A stretch of DNA of 30,243 nt from Acidobacteriota bacterium (GTDB lineage Bacteria > Acidobacteriota > Thermoanaerobaculia > Multivoradales > JAHEKO01). Shown one piece after another: positions 1 to 7,520 of the stretch (position 1 is its first letter; each line of letters opens with the position of its first letter). The notes below the pieces were generated by a model. It saw nothing but the letters and a program-made list of their open reading frames with translations. It did not search any database and had not been told where the DNA came from. The position numbers and the translations under genes were made by a program. The stretch covers positions 1-30,243 of the forward strand of contig JAPUJD010000334.1 of assembly GCA_027296385.1 (NCBI GenBank), written 5' to 3'.

Positions 1-1
1 T

Positions 2-1633
2 TTCGGCATCCAGCGCGGCGATCGGGTGGCGTTGATGGCGGAGAACGGCACCCACTGGCCGGCGATCGACTATGCGACTCTGTCGATCGGCGCCGTGCTG
101 GTACCAATCTACCCTACCCTGACGCCCGACCAGGCGGCCTACGTCGCCAACGACTGCGATGCCGAGGTGGTCTTCGTGCAGGGCCGTGAGCGTTACCAGG
201 GCATGCTCGACGAGCGCGGCAGCCTCCCCCGCGTGCGCCAGTTCGTCGTCATCGACGCCGACATCAGCGACGTCGACACCGTCGCCTTCGCCGACCTGCT
301 GCGAGACACGGAGCCGCAGAGTGAGGAGGCCTTCGAGGCCTCGGCCCGGCAGTCGAAGGCGGAGGACCTCGCCACCTTCATCTACACCAGCGGCACGACC
401 GGCAATCCCAAGGGCGTGATGCTGACCCACGGGAACCTCACGAGCAATCTGCTCTCCGCCTCGCAGGCGATCGAGATTCACCGCGCCCAGACCGGTCTCT
501 CGTTCCTGCCTCTGTCACACTCGTTCGAGCGGGTCGTCGACTACATCTACTTCCTCAAAGGCGCAACGATCGCCTACGCCGAATCGGTACAAGCGGTGGG
601 TCAGAACCTTCTCGAGGTCAGGCCCCACTTCTTCGTCGCTGTGCCGCGGGTCTATGAGAAAGTGATCAACAAGGTGCGCGAGAAAGTCGCCAACGCTCCG
701 CCGCTGCGGCAGAAGATCTTCGCCTGGGCCGAGAAGGTCGGCCGCCAAGCTCTACCCTGGCGCCTGCGCCGCGAATGGCCCTCCGGCTTGCTCGGCCTCC
801 AGCTCAAGATCGCCGACAAACTGGTCTTCGCCAAGATCCGTGCGCGGCTCGGCGGGCGCTTCGAGTCCGCCACCTCGGGTGGCGCACCCTTGGCCCAGAA
901 CATCGCCGAGTTCTTCTGGGCCGCCGGCATCGAGATCTACGAGGGCTACGGGCTCTCCGAGACCTCGCCGGTGCTGACCGTCAACCGGCCGGGCAAGGTC
1001 AAGCTCGGCTCGGTCGGGGCGGCCATCGAGGGCGTCGAGCTGCGCATCGCCGAGGACGGTGAGATCCTGGCCCAGGGCCCGAACGTCATGCGCGGCTACT
1101 ACAACCTGCCGGAGAAGACGGCCGAGGCAATCGACGACGAGGGTTGGTTCCACACCGGCGACAGCGGCGAGATGGACGACGAGGGGTTCCTCAAGATCAC
1201 CGACCGCAAGAAGGAGATCATCGTCAACGCCTACGGCAAGAACATCGCCCCGGCGCCGATCGAAAACCTGCTCAAGAGCAGTCGGTTCATCGAGCAGGTC
1301 GTCGTCATCGGCGATCGCTACAAGTTCCTCTCGGCGCTCGTCGTGCCCGACTTCGAGGCGCTGCTCAACTGGGCGAAAAAAAGCGACGTGCCGAGCGTCG
1401 ACCGGCGGGAGCTGCTGGCGTCCGACCCGACTCGCGAGCTCTTCGAGACCGAGATCGCGCGCGTCAACGAGGAGCTGTCGAAGCACCAGATGATCCGAGC
1501 TTTCGACCTCTTGTCGGAAGAGTTCTCGATCGAAGGCGGCGAGCTGACTCCGACGCAGAAGATCAAGCGCCGGATCATCGCCACCAAGTACGAGCACGTC
1601 ATCGACGACATCTACGAGCGGGCCGAGGGCTGA
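2..1633 (+). CDS. fadD: Long-chain acyl-CoA synthetase (AMP-forming), 5' partial
   Basis: This enzyme activates long-chain fatty acids to acyl-CoA with ATP and CoA (EC 6.2.1.3 type). The adenylate-forming signatures are clear: the P-loop-like YTSGTTGNPKGVMLTHGN, the YGLSETSPV motif, GWFHTGD, and ITDRKKEIIVNAYGKNIAP leading into the small C-terminal domain, which ends near GELTPTQKIKRR with the usual catalytic lysine context. The reading frame is open to the window edge (FGIQRGDRVALMAEN), and this matches the interior of the family N-terminal domain. The true start is therefore upstream, and the GTG at 26 is unlikely to be real. About 543 residues are visible, and full-length homologs are about 590-620. 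A beta-oxidation gene follows 36 bases downstream on the same strand, so the two are probably co-transcribed. Substrate chain length is not resolvable from sequence. Confidence 0.93.
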   Translation, partial: FGIQRGDRVALMAENGTHWPAIDYATLSIGAVLVPIYPTLTPDQAAYVANDCDAEVVFVQGRERYQGMLDERGSLPRVRQFVVIDADISDVDTVAFADLLRDTEPQSEEAFEASARQSKAEDLATFIYTSGTTGNPKGVMLTHGNLTSNLLSASQAIEIHRAQTGLSFLPLSHSFERVVDYIYFLKGATIAYAESVQAVGQNLLEVRPHFFVAVPRVYEKVINKVREKVANAPPLRQKIFAWAEKVGRQALPWRLRREWPSGLLGLQLKIADKLVFAKIRARLGGRFESATSGGAPLAQNIAEFFWAAGIEIYEGYGLSETSPVLTVNRPGKVKLGSVGAAIEGVELRIAEDGEILAQGPNVMRGYYNLPEKTAEAIDDEGWFHTGDSGEMDDEGFLKITDRKKEIIVNAYGKNIAPAPIENLLKSSRFIEQVVVIGDRYKFLSALVVPDFEALLNWAKKSDVPSVDRRELLASDPTRELFETEIARVNEELSKHQMIRAFDLLSEEFSIEGGELTPTQKIKRRIIATKYEHVIDDIYERAEG

Positions 1634-1669
1634 GCCAGCGCCACGCTCACTCGCGAAGGAGAATCCACA

Positions 1670-3817
1670 GTGACTTCCGCCCTGCGCCTCGAAGGTCCCG
1701 CCGAGGGCCTGGCGAGCCTGGTCTTCGACGCTCCCCAGAGCAAGGTCAACGTGATCGGGCGCGAGCTCATCACCGAGCTCGAGGCCGTGATCGACGACCT
1801 CGAGCATCGCACGGACATCTCGTGCCTGGTCCTGATGTCGGGCAAGCGGCGCAACTTCATCGCCGGCGCCGACATCGACGCCATCGAGAGCGTCACCGAC
1901 CCGGCCGACATAGCCGAGGCGGTGCGCCTGGTCCAGGGACTCTACGCACGCTGGGAGAGTCTGCCCTACCCCACCATCGCGGCGATCGCGGGTTCTTGCA
2001 TCGGCGGTGGCACCGAGTGGGCGCTGGCTTCGGACTACATCCTCGTCTCCAACCGGCCGGACGTGCGCATCGGCCTGCCCGAGACTCGCCTTGGGATCCT
2101 GCCGGGCTGGGGTGGCTGCACCCGTCTGCCGCGCAGGATCGGTCTCACCGCCTCACTCGACATCATCCTCGGCGGCAAGAGCGTCATTCCCTACAAGGCG
2201 TTCAAGATCGGCCTTGCCGACGCGCTGATGCCGGCGGCTTCTTTTCATCACCACGTGCGCGACTTCGCGCGTGCCGTCATCGACGGCAAGCCTCCGGTCG
2301 AAAAGCGCCAGGCAGGCTTCAAGGGCGCGCTCTTGGAGAAAAACCCTCTGGGCCGCAAGATCGTCTTCGATCAGGCTCGCAAGCAGGTGCTCGCCACCAC
2401 TGGCGGCAACTACCCGGCGCCGCTGCGGGCGCTGGAGGTCGTTCGTGTCGGACTCGAGGACGGCAAGACGGCGGGCTTCGCCGCCGAAGCTCGGGGGCTC
2501 TCGGAGCTCGCGGTGTCGCGCGAGAGCAAGAGCCTGGTCCACGTCTTCCGACTGATGGAGGGCGCCAAGAAGAGGGCGATGGGCCGCGCCCTGAAGCGCA
2601 GCGCGGTTCTTGGTGCCGGCGTCATGGGTGGCGGTATCGCCCAGCTCCTGGCCGCCAAGGCCTCGCTGCCAGTCCGGATGAAGGACATCGCCTCCGAGCC
2701 CCTGGCCCAGGGCATGGCCCACGCCTACGGTCTGTTCCGCAAGCTCCTCGAGCGGCGCCGCCTGACGCAGCCCCAGCTACTGCAAAAGATGAACCTGCTG
2801 CGACCGACTCTCGATTACTCCGGCTTCGCCGCGGTCGATCTGGTGGTCGAGGCAATCGTCGAACAGCTCGACGTCAAGCAGAAGGTCTTCGCCGAGCTGT
2901 CGCGGATCGTGCCGGAGGACACCATCCTGGCGTCCAACACCTCGTCGCTCTCGATCGAGGCGATCGGGCGCGACGTGAGGCACCCGGAGCGGGTCATAGG
3001 CATGCACTTTTTCAATCCGGTCGACAAGATGCCCCTCGTCGAGGTCATCGTCAGCCCACAGACTTCGAGCGCCGTCACGGACGCGATCGTCGCCCTGTGC
3101 GGCCAGCTCGGCAAGACCCCCGTGGTGGTCAAGGACGGCCCCGGCTTCCTCGTCAACCGCCTCCTCATGTTCTCGATGGCGGAGGCCTTGACGCTGCTCG
3201 AAGAGGGGGTCTCCATCCCGGTACTCGACCGGACGATGAAGAAGTGGGGCATGCCGATGGGCCCGATCACCCTCACCGACGAGGTCGGTCTCGACGTGGC
3301 GACTCACGTCGCCGGCATCCTCACCGAGGCCTTCGGCGATCGGCTGCAGGTGCCACAGTGGATCGGCCGCATGGTCGAGGACGGGCGCCTGGGCACCAAG
3401 GTCGGAAAAGGCTTCTATCGCTACGACGGCAGGAAACGCCTCGCGGTGGATCCCGAGGTCTACGAGCTGCTCGGTCTGACGCCGCGGGAGGACGATCCCG
3501 ACGTTGTGGAGGTCAGCCACCGCATCGTGCTGCCGATGCTCGACGAGGCGGCTCGCTGCCTGGCAGAGGGCGTGGTGCGCGATGCGGCCGATCTAGACCT
3601 GGCGATGATCATGGGTACCGGCTTCCCGCCGTTCCGAGGCGGCCTGTGCCGCTGGGCCGACGACGAAGGAACCGCCGGTTTGCAGACCCGGATGGAAGAG
3701 CTCGCGGGGCGAATCCATCCGCGCTTCGAGGCCTCGAAGGCCTTCACCGAAGTCGTCGAAGCGGGCGGCTTCTACGCTCGCTACCCCCGGCGACGCGCGC
3801 CAGACGAAGCCGCCTGA
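1670..3817 (+). CDS. fadJ: Fused enoyl-CoA hydratase / 3-hydroxyacyl-CoA dehydrogenase (FadJ/FadB type)
   Basis: This 715-residue bifunctional beta-oxidation enzyme hydrates trans-2-enoyl-CoA and oxidises the resulting 3-hydroxyacyl-CoA with NAD. Residues 1-190 are a crotonase fold with the oxyanion-hole region FIAGADI. The two expected catalytic glutamates are E116 (in GGGTEWALASDY) and E138 (in LPETRLGILPGWGG). From about residue 308 a Rossmann domain begins with GAGVMGGGIA, followed by the 3HCDH signature HFFNPVDKMPLVEVI near residue 445, and then tandem C-terminal 3HCDH domains. The GTG start at 1670 is supported by GAAGGAGA at 1655-1662. It follows the acyl-CoA synthetase gene closely. 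No thiolase gene, the usual FadI/FadA partner, lies in the window. FadJ versus FadB cannot be settled here, so the symbol is by similarity. Confidence 0.93.
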   Translation: MTSALRLEGPAEGLASLVFDAPQSKVNVIGRELITELEAVIDDLEHRTDISCLVLMSGKRRNFIAGADIDAIESVTDPADIAEAVRLVQGLYARWESLPYPTIAAIAGSCIGGGTEWALASDYILVSNRPDVRIGLPETRLGILPGWGGCTRLPRRIGLTASLDIILGGKSVIPYKAFKIGLADALMPAASFHHHVRDFARAVIDGKPPVEKRQAGFKGALLEKNPLGRKIVFDQARKQVLATTGGNYPAPLRALEVVRVGLEDGKTAGFAAEARGLSELAVSRESKSLVHVFRLMEGAKKRAMGRALKRSAVLGAGVMGGGIAQLLAAKASLPVRMKDIASEPLAQGMAHAYGLFRKLLERRRLTQPQLLQKMNLLRPTLDYSGFAAVDLVVEAIVEQLDVKQKVFAELSRIVPEDTILASNTSSLSIEAIGRDVRHPERVIGMHFFNPVDKMPLVEVIVSPQTSSAVTDAIVALCGQLGKTPVVVKDGPGFLVNRLLMFSMAEALTLLEEGVSIPVLDRTMKKWGMPMGPITLTDEVGLDVATHVAGILTEAFGDRLQVPQWIGRMVEDGRLGTKVGKGFYRYDGRKRLAVDPEVYELLGLTPREDDPDVVEVSHRIVLPMLDEAARCLAEGVVRDAADLDLAMIMGTGFPPFRGGLCRWADDEGTAGLQTRMEELAGRIHPRFEASKAFTEVVEAGGFYARYPRRRAPDEAA

Positions 3818-3867
3818 GCCAACCTGGCCTCGATCTTGCTGTCTAGCCTCGGTTGAAAGGAGTCGCA

Positions 3868-5022
3868 ATGCGCCAAAGCTCGCTCGCCAAGTCTTTCATC
3901 CTCACCTGTCTGACAGCCTGTCTGCCCCTGGCTCTGGCCGCTCAGGAAGGCCAGGGGCAGTTCGGCAGTACTGTCGACGTCTCCGAGGTCCTGCTCGACG
4001 TAGTGGTTACGGATCGGGACGGCAACGTCATCCTGGGGCTACAGCCGGAGGACTTCATGGTCGACGACGGTGAGCGAACCGTGGAGGTCTCCTCGGCGAC
4101 TTTCTATAGTAACCGGGCCTTCCTCGAGTCGGTCGCCCTGGCCAGCCGGCTGGGTCTGAGCCCCGACGAGGTGCCGGTGGATCGCTTCTTCATTCTCTTC
4201 TTCCACGATCCGAGGACATTCTTTCCCGAGCTGGTGTCGGAACAACTCGACGCCTTGCGCTGGGCGCGGCGCTGGGTCCACCAGGAGCTACTGCCGAATG
4301 ACTTCGTGGCGGTCGCGAGCTACGACTACAAGCTCAAGATTCACCAGGACTTCACAACTGACGACGAGGCGATCCTGAAGGCGCTCGACGCCTTCGGGCG
4401 GGGCAAGGATCCAGGCTCGAACTGGCCGTCGCGAGTCGAAGCCGAGGAGGGGCCTTCACTGCGTCAGAACCTGCCGCGCGGCAACGAACTGCGCAAGAAG
4501 ACCAAGAAGATCTACACGGCCCTCGAGACTCTTAGCAACGCTGCCGCTTACATCATCGGACGCAAGAACCTGCTCATGTTCAGCATCGGGTTCGGTGAAC
4601 CGGGTGACTTCAGCGATGGAACGGGCTTCTTGACCGCCCAGTCGAGCGGCCGGACCAACTTCGGTACCTATCGGGTCGACGAACGCTACTATCCGCCGAT
4701 GATGGAGGCCCTGAACGACGCCAACGTGGCGGTTTATGCGATCTCTCTGCTCAAGAACACGCGCAACGAGAACGCAGCGCAGAGCATCCTCGCCAACTCT
4801 CTGAGCCTGCTGGCCGATGACACCGCGGGCAAGTACTACTCCAACTTCCTCAGCTTCCGGGATCCGATGCGGCGGGTGGTCGAGGACAACAATGGCTACT
4901 ACCTCCTGAGCTACCCCACCGAGTTCGCGCACGGCGACTCGGGCTACCGCAAGGTGACCGTCAACACCCGCAACCCGGACTTCGTCGTCCGGGCGCGGCA
5001 AGGCTACCGCTTCGGCGACTAG
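3868..5022 (+). CDS. Secreted acidobacterial VWFA-related domain protein
   Basis: This is a 384-residue exported protein of unknown function. The N-terminus is a signal peptide (positively charged start, hydrophobic core, LALAAQEG cleavage region near residue 24). It then has the typical opening of the acidobacterial VWFA-related family (TIGR03436-like): LLDVVVTDRDGNVILGLQPEDF followed by VDDGERTVEV. The middle has VWFA-like alternating strands (FFILFFHD, NLLMFSIGF, VAVYAISLL). The end, YYLLSYPTEF plus RKVTVNTRNPDFVVRARQGYR, is also typical. The canonical metal-binding DxSxS motif is absent, and the first strand ends FFHDPRTF instead. The ATG at 3868 is chosen because AAAGGAG lies at 3856-3862. 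A TTG at 3853 would overlap this ribosome site. The TAG stop lies within a CTAGCAG repeat unit. Confidence 0.85.
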   Translation: MRQSSLAKSFILTCLTACLPLALAAQEGQGQFGSTVDVSEVLLDVVVTDRDGNVILGLQPEDFMVDDGERTVEVSSATFYSNRAFLESVALASRLGLSPDEVPVDRFFILFFHDPRTFFPELVSEQLDALRWARRWVHQELLPNDFVAVASYDYKLKIHQDFTTDDEAILKALDAFGRGKDPGSNWPSRVEAEEGPSLRQNLPRGNELRKKTKKIYTALETLSNAAAYIIGRKNLLMFSIGFGEPGDFSDGTGFLTAQSSGRTNFGTYRVDERYYPPMMEALNDANVAVYAISLLKNTRNENAAQSILANSLSLLADDTAGKYYSNFLSFRDPMRRVVEDNNGYYLLSYPTEFAHGDSGYRKVTVNTRNPDFVVRARQGYRFGD

Positions 5023-5031
5023 CAGCCCGGG

Positions 5032-5088
5032 CTAGCAGCCCGTGGCACAACTCCGTGGGGTCGCGTTGCGAGCGCCACGGACTGCTAG
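5032..5088. repeat. Palindromic intergenic repeat, copy A (hairpin between convergent genes)
   Basis: The left arm CTAGCAGCCCGTGGC (5032-5046) pairs with GCCACGGACTGCTAG (5074-5088) at 14 of 15 positions across a 27-base loop. A further partial unit, CTAGCAGCCCGG, begins at 5019. The core GCAGCCCGTGGCA recurs exactly at 17066-17078 (minus strand) and 25445-25457. The loop also shares CGCGTTGCGA (5062-5071) at the same spacing with the 17 kb copy. The hairpin sits between the ends of two convergent genes, and its outer ends supply both their TAG stop codons. It could serve as a bidirectional terminator, although there is no T-tract. Confidence 0.7.
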
Positions 5089-5813
5089 ATCGCCAGCAGC
5101 ACGACGGTGGTGTTGTCGGCGCCGCCGTGCTCGTTGGCGGCGTTGATCAGGCGCTCGCTCATCTCGTCGATCGAGCCGCCCTCAATCAGCACGGCGGCGA
5201 TCTCGTCGTCGGTCAGCATCGTCGTCAAGCCGTCTGAGCACAGGATCAACAGATCGCCCGACTGTAGGCGGACCCGGCGCAGATCGGCCTCGACCGGCTG
5301 CTCGCCACCCAGAGCGCGGGTAACGACGCTCTTGAACGGATGCTTGCGGGCTTGGTCGGCCGACAGATGACCGGCGGCGACCTGTTCGTGTACCCAAGAG
5401 TGATCTTCTGTGAGCTGTGTGAGTGTCGTTCCGCGTAAGGCATAGGCGCGACTGTCGCCAACGTGACCGATCACCGCTGACTTGTCCTCGATGACGGCAG
5501 CGATCATGGTCGTGCCCATGCCGCGTAGCGAGTTGTCCTCGTCGCCTGCCGCCCGAATCCTGTCGTGGGCGTGGCTGAACGCTCGCTGCAGCCGCTCGGC
5601 GATAGCGAGCTCGCCCTCCGCCTCACCTTCCGTTCCCAGGTACTTCTCCTGGACCGCTTCGACGGCGATCTGCGAGGCCACGTCGCCGTTGCCGTGCCCG
5701 CCCATGCCGTCGGCCACGACGAGCAGATGCTGGTCCCGGAGGACCGCATAAGAGTCCTCGTTGCGGCTTCGTACCTTGCCGATGTCAGAGCGCCCGCAGG
5801 CTTCGAGACGCAT
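5085..5813 (-). CDS. PP2C-family serine/threonine protein phosphatase
   Basis: This 242-residue soluble metal-dependent phosphatase resembles PrpC/PstP/Stp, which remove phosphate from Ser/Thr-phosphorylated proteins. All the main motifs are present in order: DIGKVRSRNEDS near the N-terminus, VVADGMGGHGNGD with the first metal-binding Asp at about residue 35, GHVGDSRAYALR, LTEDHSWV, ILCSDGLTTML with the second Asp near 194, and GGADNTTVVLLAI with the last Asp near 233. There is no transmembrane or sensor domain. The ATG at 5813 overlaps the stop of the DnaJ/TPR gene by one base, which implies translational coupling. A GTG three bases earlier is an alternative. It is the last gene of the rodZ operon. 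No cognate protein kinase is in the window. Confidence 0.93.
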   Translation of the reverse strand: MRLEACGRSDIGKVRSRNEDSYAVLRDQHLLVVADGMGGHGNGDVASQIAVEAVQEKYLGTEGEAEGELAIAERLQRAFSHAHDRIRAAGDEDNSLRGMGTTMIAAVIEDKSAVIGHVGDSRAYALRGTTLTQLTEDHSWVHEQVAAGHLSADQARKHPFKSVVTRALGGEQPVEADLRRVRLQSGDLLILCSDGLTTMLTDDEIAAVLIEGGSIDEMSERLINAANEHGGADNTTVVLLAI

Positions 5814-6451
5814 CACTTCTTGCCGAACAGGCCTCCGCGAAAACCCCCGCGCAAAGCATTGAGTCGCTCTTCGATACTCGGATCGGGTCCGCCCCAGTCC
5901 AGCGCCTTTAGGTAGCAGTCCTCGGCTTGGTCCTGCATGCCGCTCTCAGCGTAGAGGTCTCCCGCCAACTCCAGGTAGCGCGACTCTATAGGCTGCAATT
6001 CGCAGGCGCGCGCGATGGCCACTCGCGCCCGCGGCAGGGCTCGGCGGCGCTCGACCAGCACCCGCGCCAACTCGAACCAGGCCACGTGATTCTGGTCGTC
6101 CTCCACGGTCGCGCGATCCAGGTACTCGACCGCCTTCTGGGAGTTTCCCTTCTTGATCTCCTGCTTCGCCCGCCGAACGTAGAGTTTGGAGACCTGAGTG
6201 CTGTCCGAATCGTTGGCACCGACCAGCTGCGCCAAATCCAGGTCGTGCTGGCGCCTACGATCCCCGTGGCTCAAGGTGTTGAACGCCTCGGTCACGAGCT
6301 GGAATTGGGCCTCGGCCTCGGCCTTCTCCTCGCCCTGGAAGATATCCGGATGCCTCTCGCGCGCGAGCAAGAGGAAACGCTTCCTGACCTGCCGGCCGGT
6401 GGCGTTTTGTGGAACACCCAGGATCGTGTAGTAGTTCTCGCTCATTGCCAT
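5813..6451 (-). CDS. DnaJ-domain / TPR protein
   Basis: This 212-residue protein has an N-terminal J domain and a TPR tail. The J domain (about residues 5-72) begins YYTILGVPQNAT and carries the essential HPD triad at H34-P35-D36, so it should be able to stimulate an Hsp70 ATPase. It lacks the Gly/Phe-rich and zinc-finger regions of DnaJ itself. From about residue 88 onward the sequence consists of helical pairs of TPR type (AKQEIKKGNSQKAVEYLDRA, then AWFELARVLVERRRAL, then YLELAGDLYAESGMQDQAEDC), which probably bind a protein partner. It lies 28 bases after the HEAT-like gene and overlaps the phosphatase gene. The start could also be the internal ATG two codons later. The target is unknown. 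Confidence 0.88.
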   Translation of the reverse strand: MAMSENYYTILGVPQNATGRQVRKRFLLLARERHPDIFQGEEKAEAEAQFQLVTEAFNTLSHGDRRRQHDLDLAQLVGANDSDSTQVSKLYVRRAKQEIKKGNSQKAVEYLDRATVEDDQNHVAWFELARVLVERRRALPRARVAIARACELQPIESRYLELAGDLYAESGMQDQAEDCYLKALDWGGPDPSIEERLNALRGGFRGGLFGKK

Positions 6452-6479
6452 GCCCGGCCACCCTGGGCCGGTGGTCTCC

Positions 6480-7520
6480 CTACCGGACTTTTATTCTATA
6501 CAACCGGAGCGCGCGGCTCCTTACCGCTTCGGGAACGTTGCGGTTGCGCGAGAGGTGGAGCAGATCCCGGGCCGAGAGCCGGGGCATCAAACGGATGCCG
6601 ATGTTGACCGGCGTCCTGGGGTTCTGGCACAGCGAGTAGACCACGCTGTAACGTCGGCACCAGGTCTTCGAACTCCCGATGAGGGTCAGCACATCATCGA
6701 CGACGACGCGGCTCAGGGCGATGCGCTCGACCTCGGACTCCGAGATCGGACTGAACTGCATGATCGCCAGCGCTACGGTCGGATTCTGGTCGCGGATGAG
6801 GATTCTGCGCAGCACCGGCGTCGCGCCGCGAGCCAGCCGCACGCGAACACCGACCGGCAGAGTGCGGATCCTCATCTCGCTCGCTCTCGACAGGTCGTCG
6901 ATGTGGTCCTTTTCGTCGCCGCTCCCGACGGTCTCGAATTCCGCCCGGATCTTCGCCGCTTCTATCTCGTCGACCTCGTCGTCACCGATGACCTCGGTAT
7001 CGGCTTCATCATCCGGCCTGCGTTCGCGCGGCAGGAGGTGCTCACGGTACTCGGCGATCCGCCGACGGGCGTAGGACGAGAGCTGTCCGTTCTCCGCCAA
7101 CGCATCGAGAATGGACGGCTCTTCGACGATCGCGTCCTGACGCAGGAGAAGGAGCTCCTGAGCGTCGGCGTCGAGAGAGCGAGCCATTTCGCCGAGGAGA
7201 TCCCGTGGCACCTGCCGGAGCCGCAGGATCGACTCGACGATCACCGGATGCTTGCTTTCGGCCGCGAAGTAGCGGATCACCTTGTCGGGCGGTCCCTCGC
7301 CAACGGTCAACGCCACGATCCTCGGATCGATCCCGGCCAGGCTGGAGTGGGCGATCTGCGCGACCTCCTCGTCGTCGTCGCAGGCCAGCTCCACCTGAAC
7401 CGCCAGCAGCTCAGGCAGCGGCAGAGGCGCAAGGCCAGCGGCCACGAGGCGGCGAAGCTCTTGATCCTGACTCTCGAGGACTCTCTCGGCGAAGGTAGCA
7501 GTCGCTTCGTCCGCGCTCAC
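6480..7520 (-). CDS. HEAT-like helical repeat protein of unknown function
   Basis: This is a 346-residue cytoplasmic protein with no signal peptide or membrane segment. The sequence is almost entirely amphipathic helices, in blocks of roughly 35-40 residues that look like HEAT/armadillo-type repeats. Examples are LPELLAVQVELACDDDEEVA, PVIVESILRLRQVPRDLL, NPTVALAIMQFSPISESEVE and NPRTPVNIGIRLMPRLSARD. An acidic linker (PDDEADTEVIGDDEVDEIE, around residues 175-200) splits it into two halves. I know similar proteins only as uncharacterised acidobacterial/deltaproteobacterial hypotheticals. The GTG start at 7520 overlaps the rodZ stop by four bases (GTGA), so it is translationally coupled to the RodZ-like gene. 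A scaffolding or docking role in this operon is inference. Confidence 0.75.
   Translation of the reverse strand: MSADEATATFAERVLESQDQELRRLVAAGLAPLPLPELLAVQVELACDDDEEVAQIAHSSLAGIDPRIVALTVGEGPPDKVIRYFAAESKHPVIVESILRLRQVPRDLLGEMARSLDADAQELLLLRQDAIVEEPSILDALAENGQLSSYARRRIAEYREHLLPRERRPDDEADTEVIGDDEVDEIEAAKIRAEFETVGSGDEKDHIDDLSRASEMRIRTLPVGVRVRLARGATPVLRRILIRDQNPTVALAIMQFSPISESEVERIALSRVVVDDVLTLIGSSKTWCRRYSVVYSLCQNPRTPVNIGIRLMPRLSARDLLHLSRNRNVPEAVRSRALRLYRIKVR

Noticed and set aside
752..1807. 351-residue minus-strand frame opposite the acyl-CoA synthetase gene
   Set aside because: It is rich in D, E, L and V with no domain and lies fully antisense to a conserved gene. It is the usual antisense shadow of codon-biased DNA.
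1144..3846. 900-residue plus-strand open frame overlapping the acyl-CoA synthetase and FadJ-type genes
   Set aside because: The translation is arginine-, glycine- and proline-rich low-complexity sequence typical of an out-of-frame shadow in GC-rich DNA. Two well-supported genes occupy the same bases.
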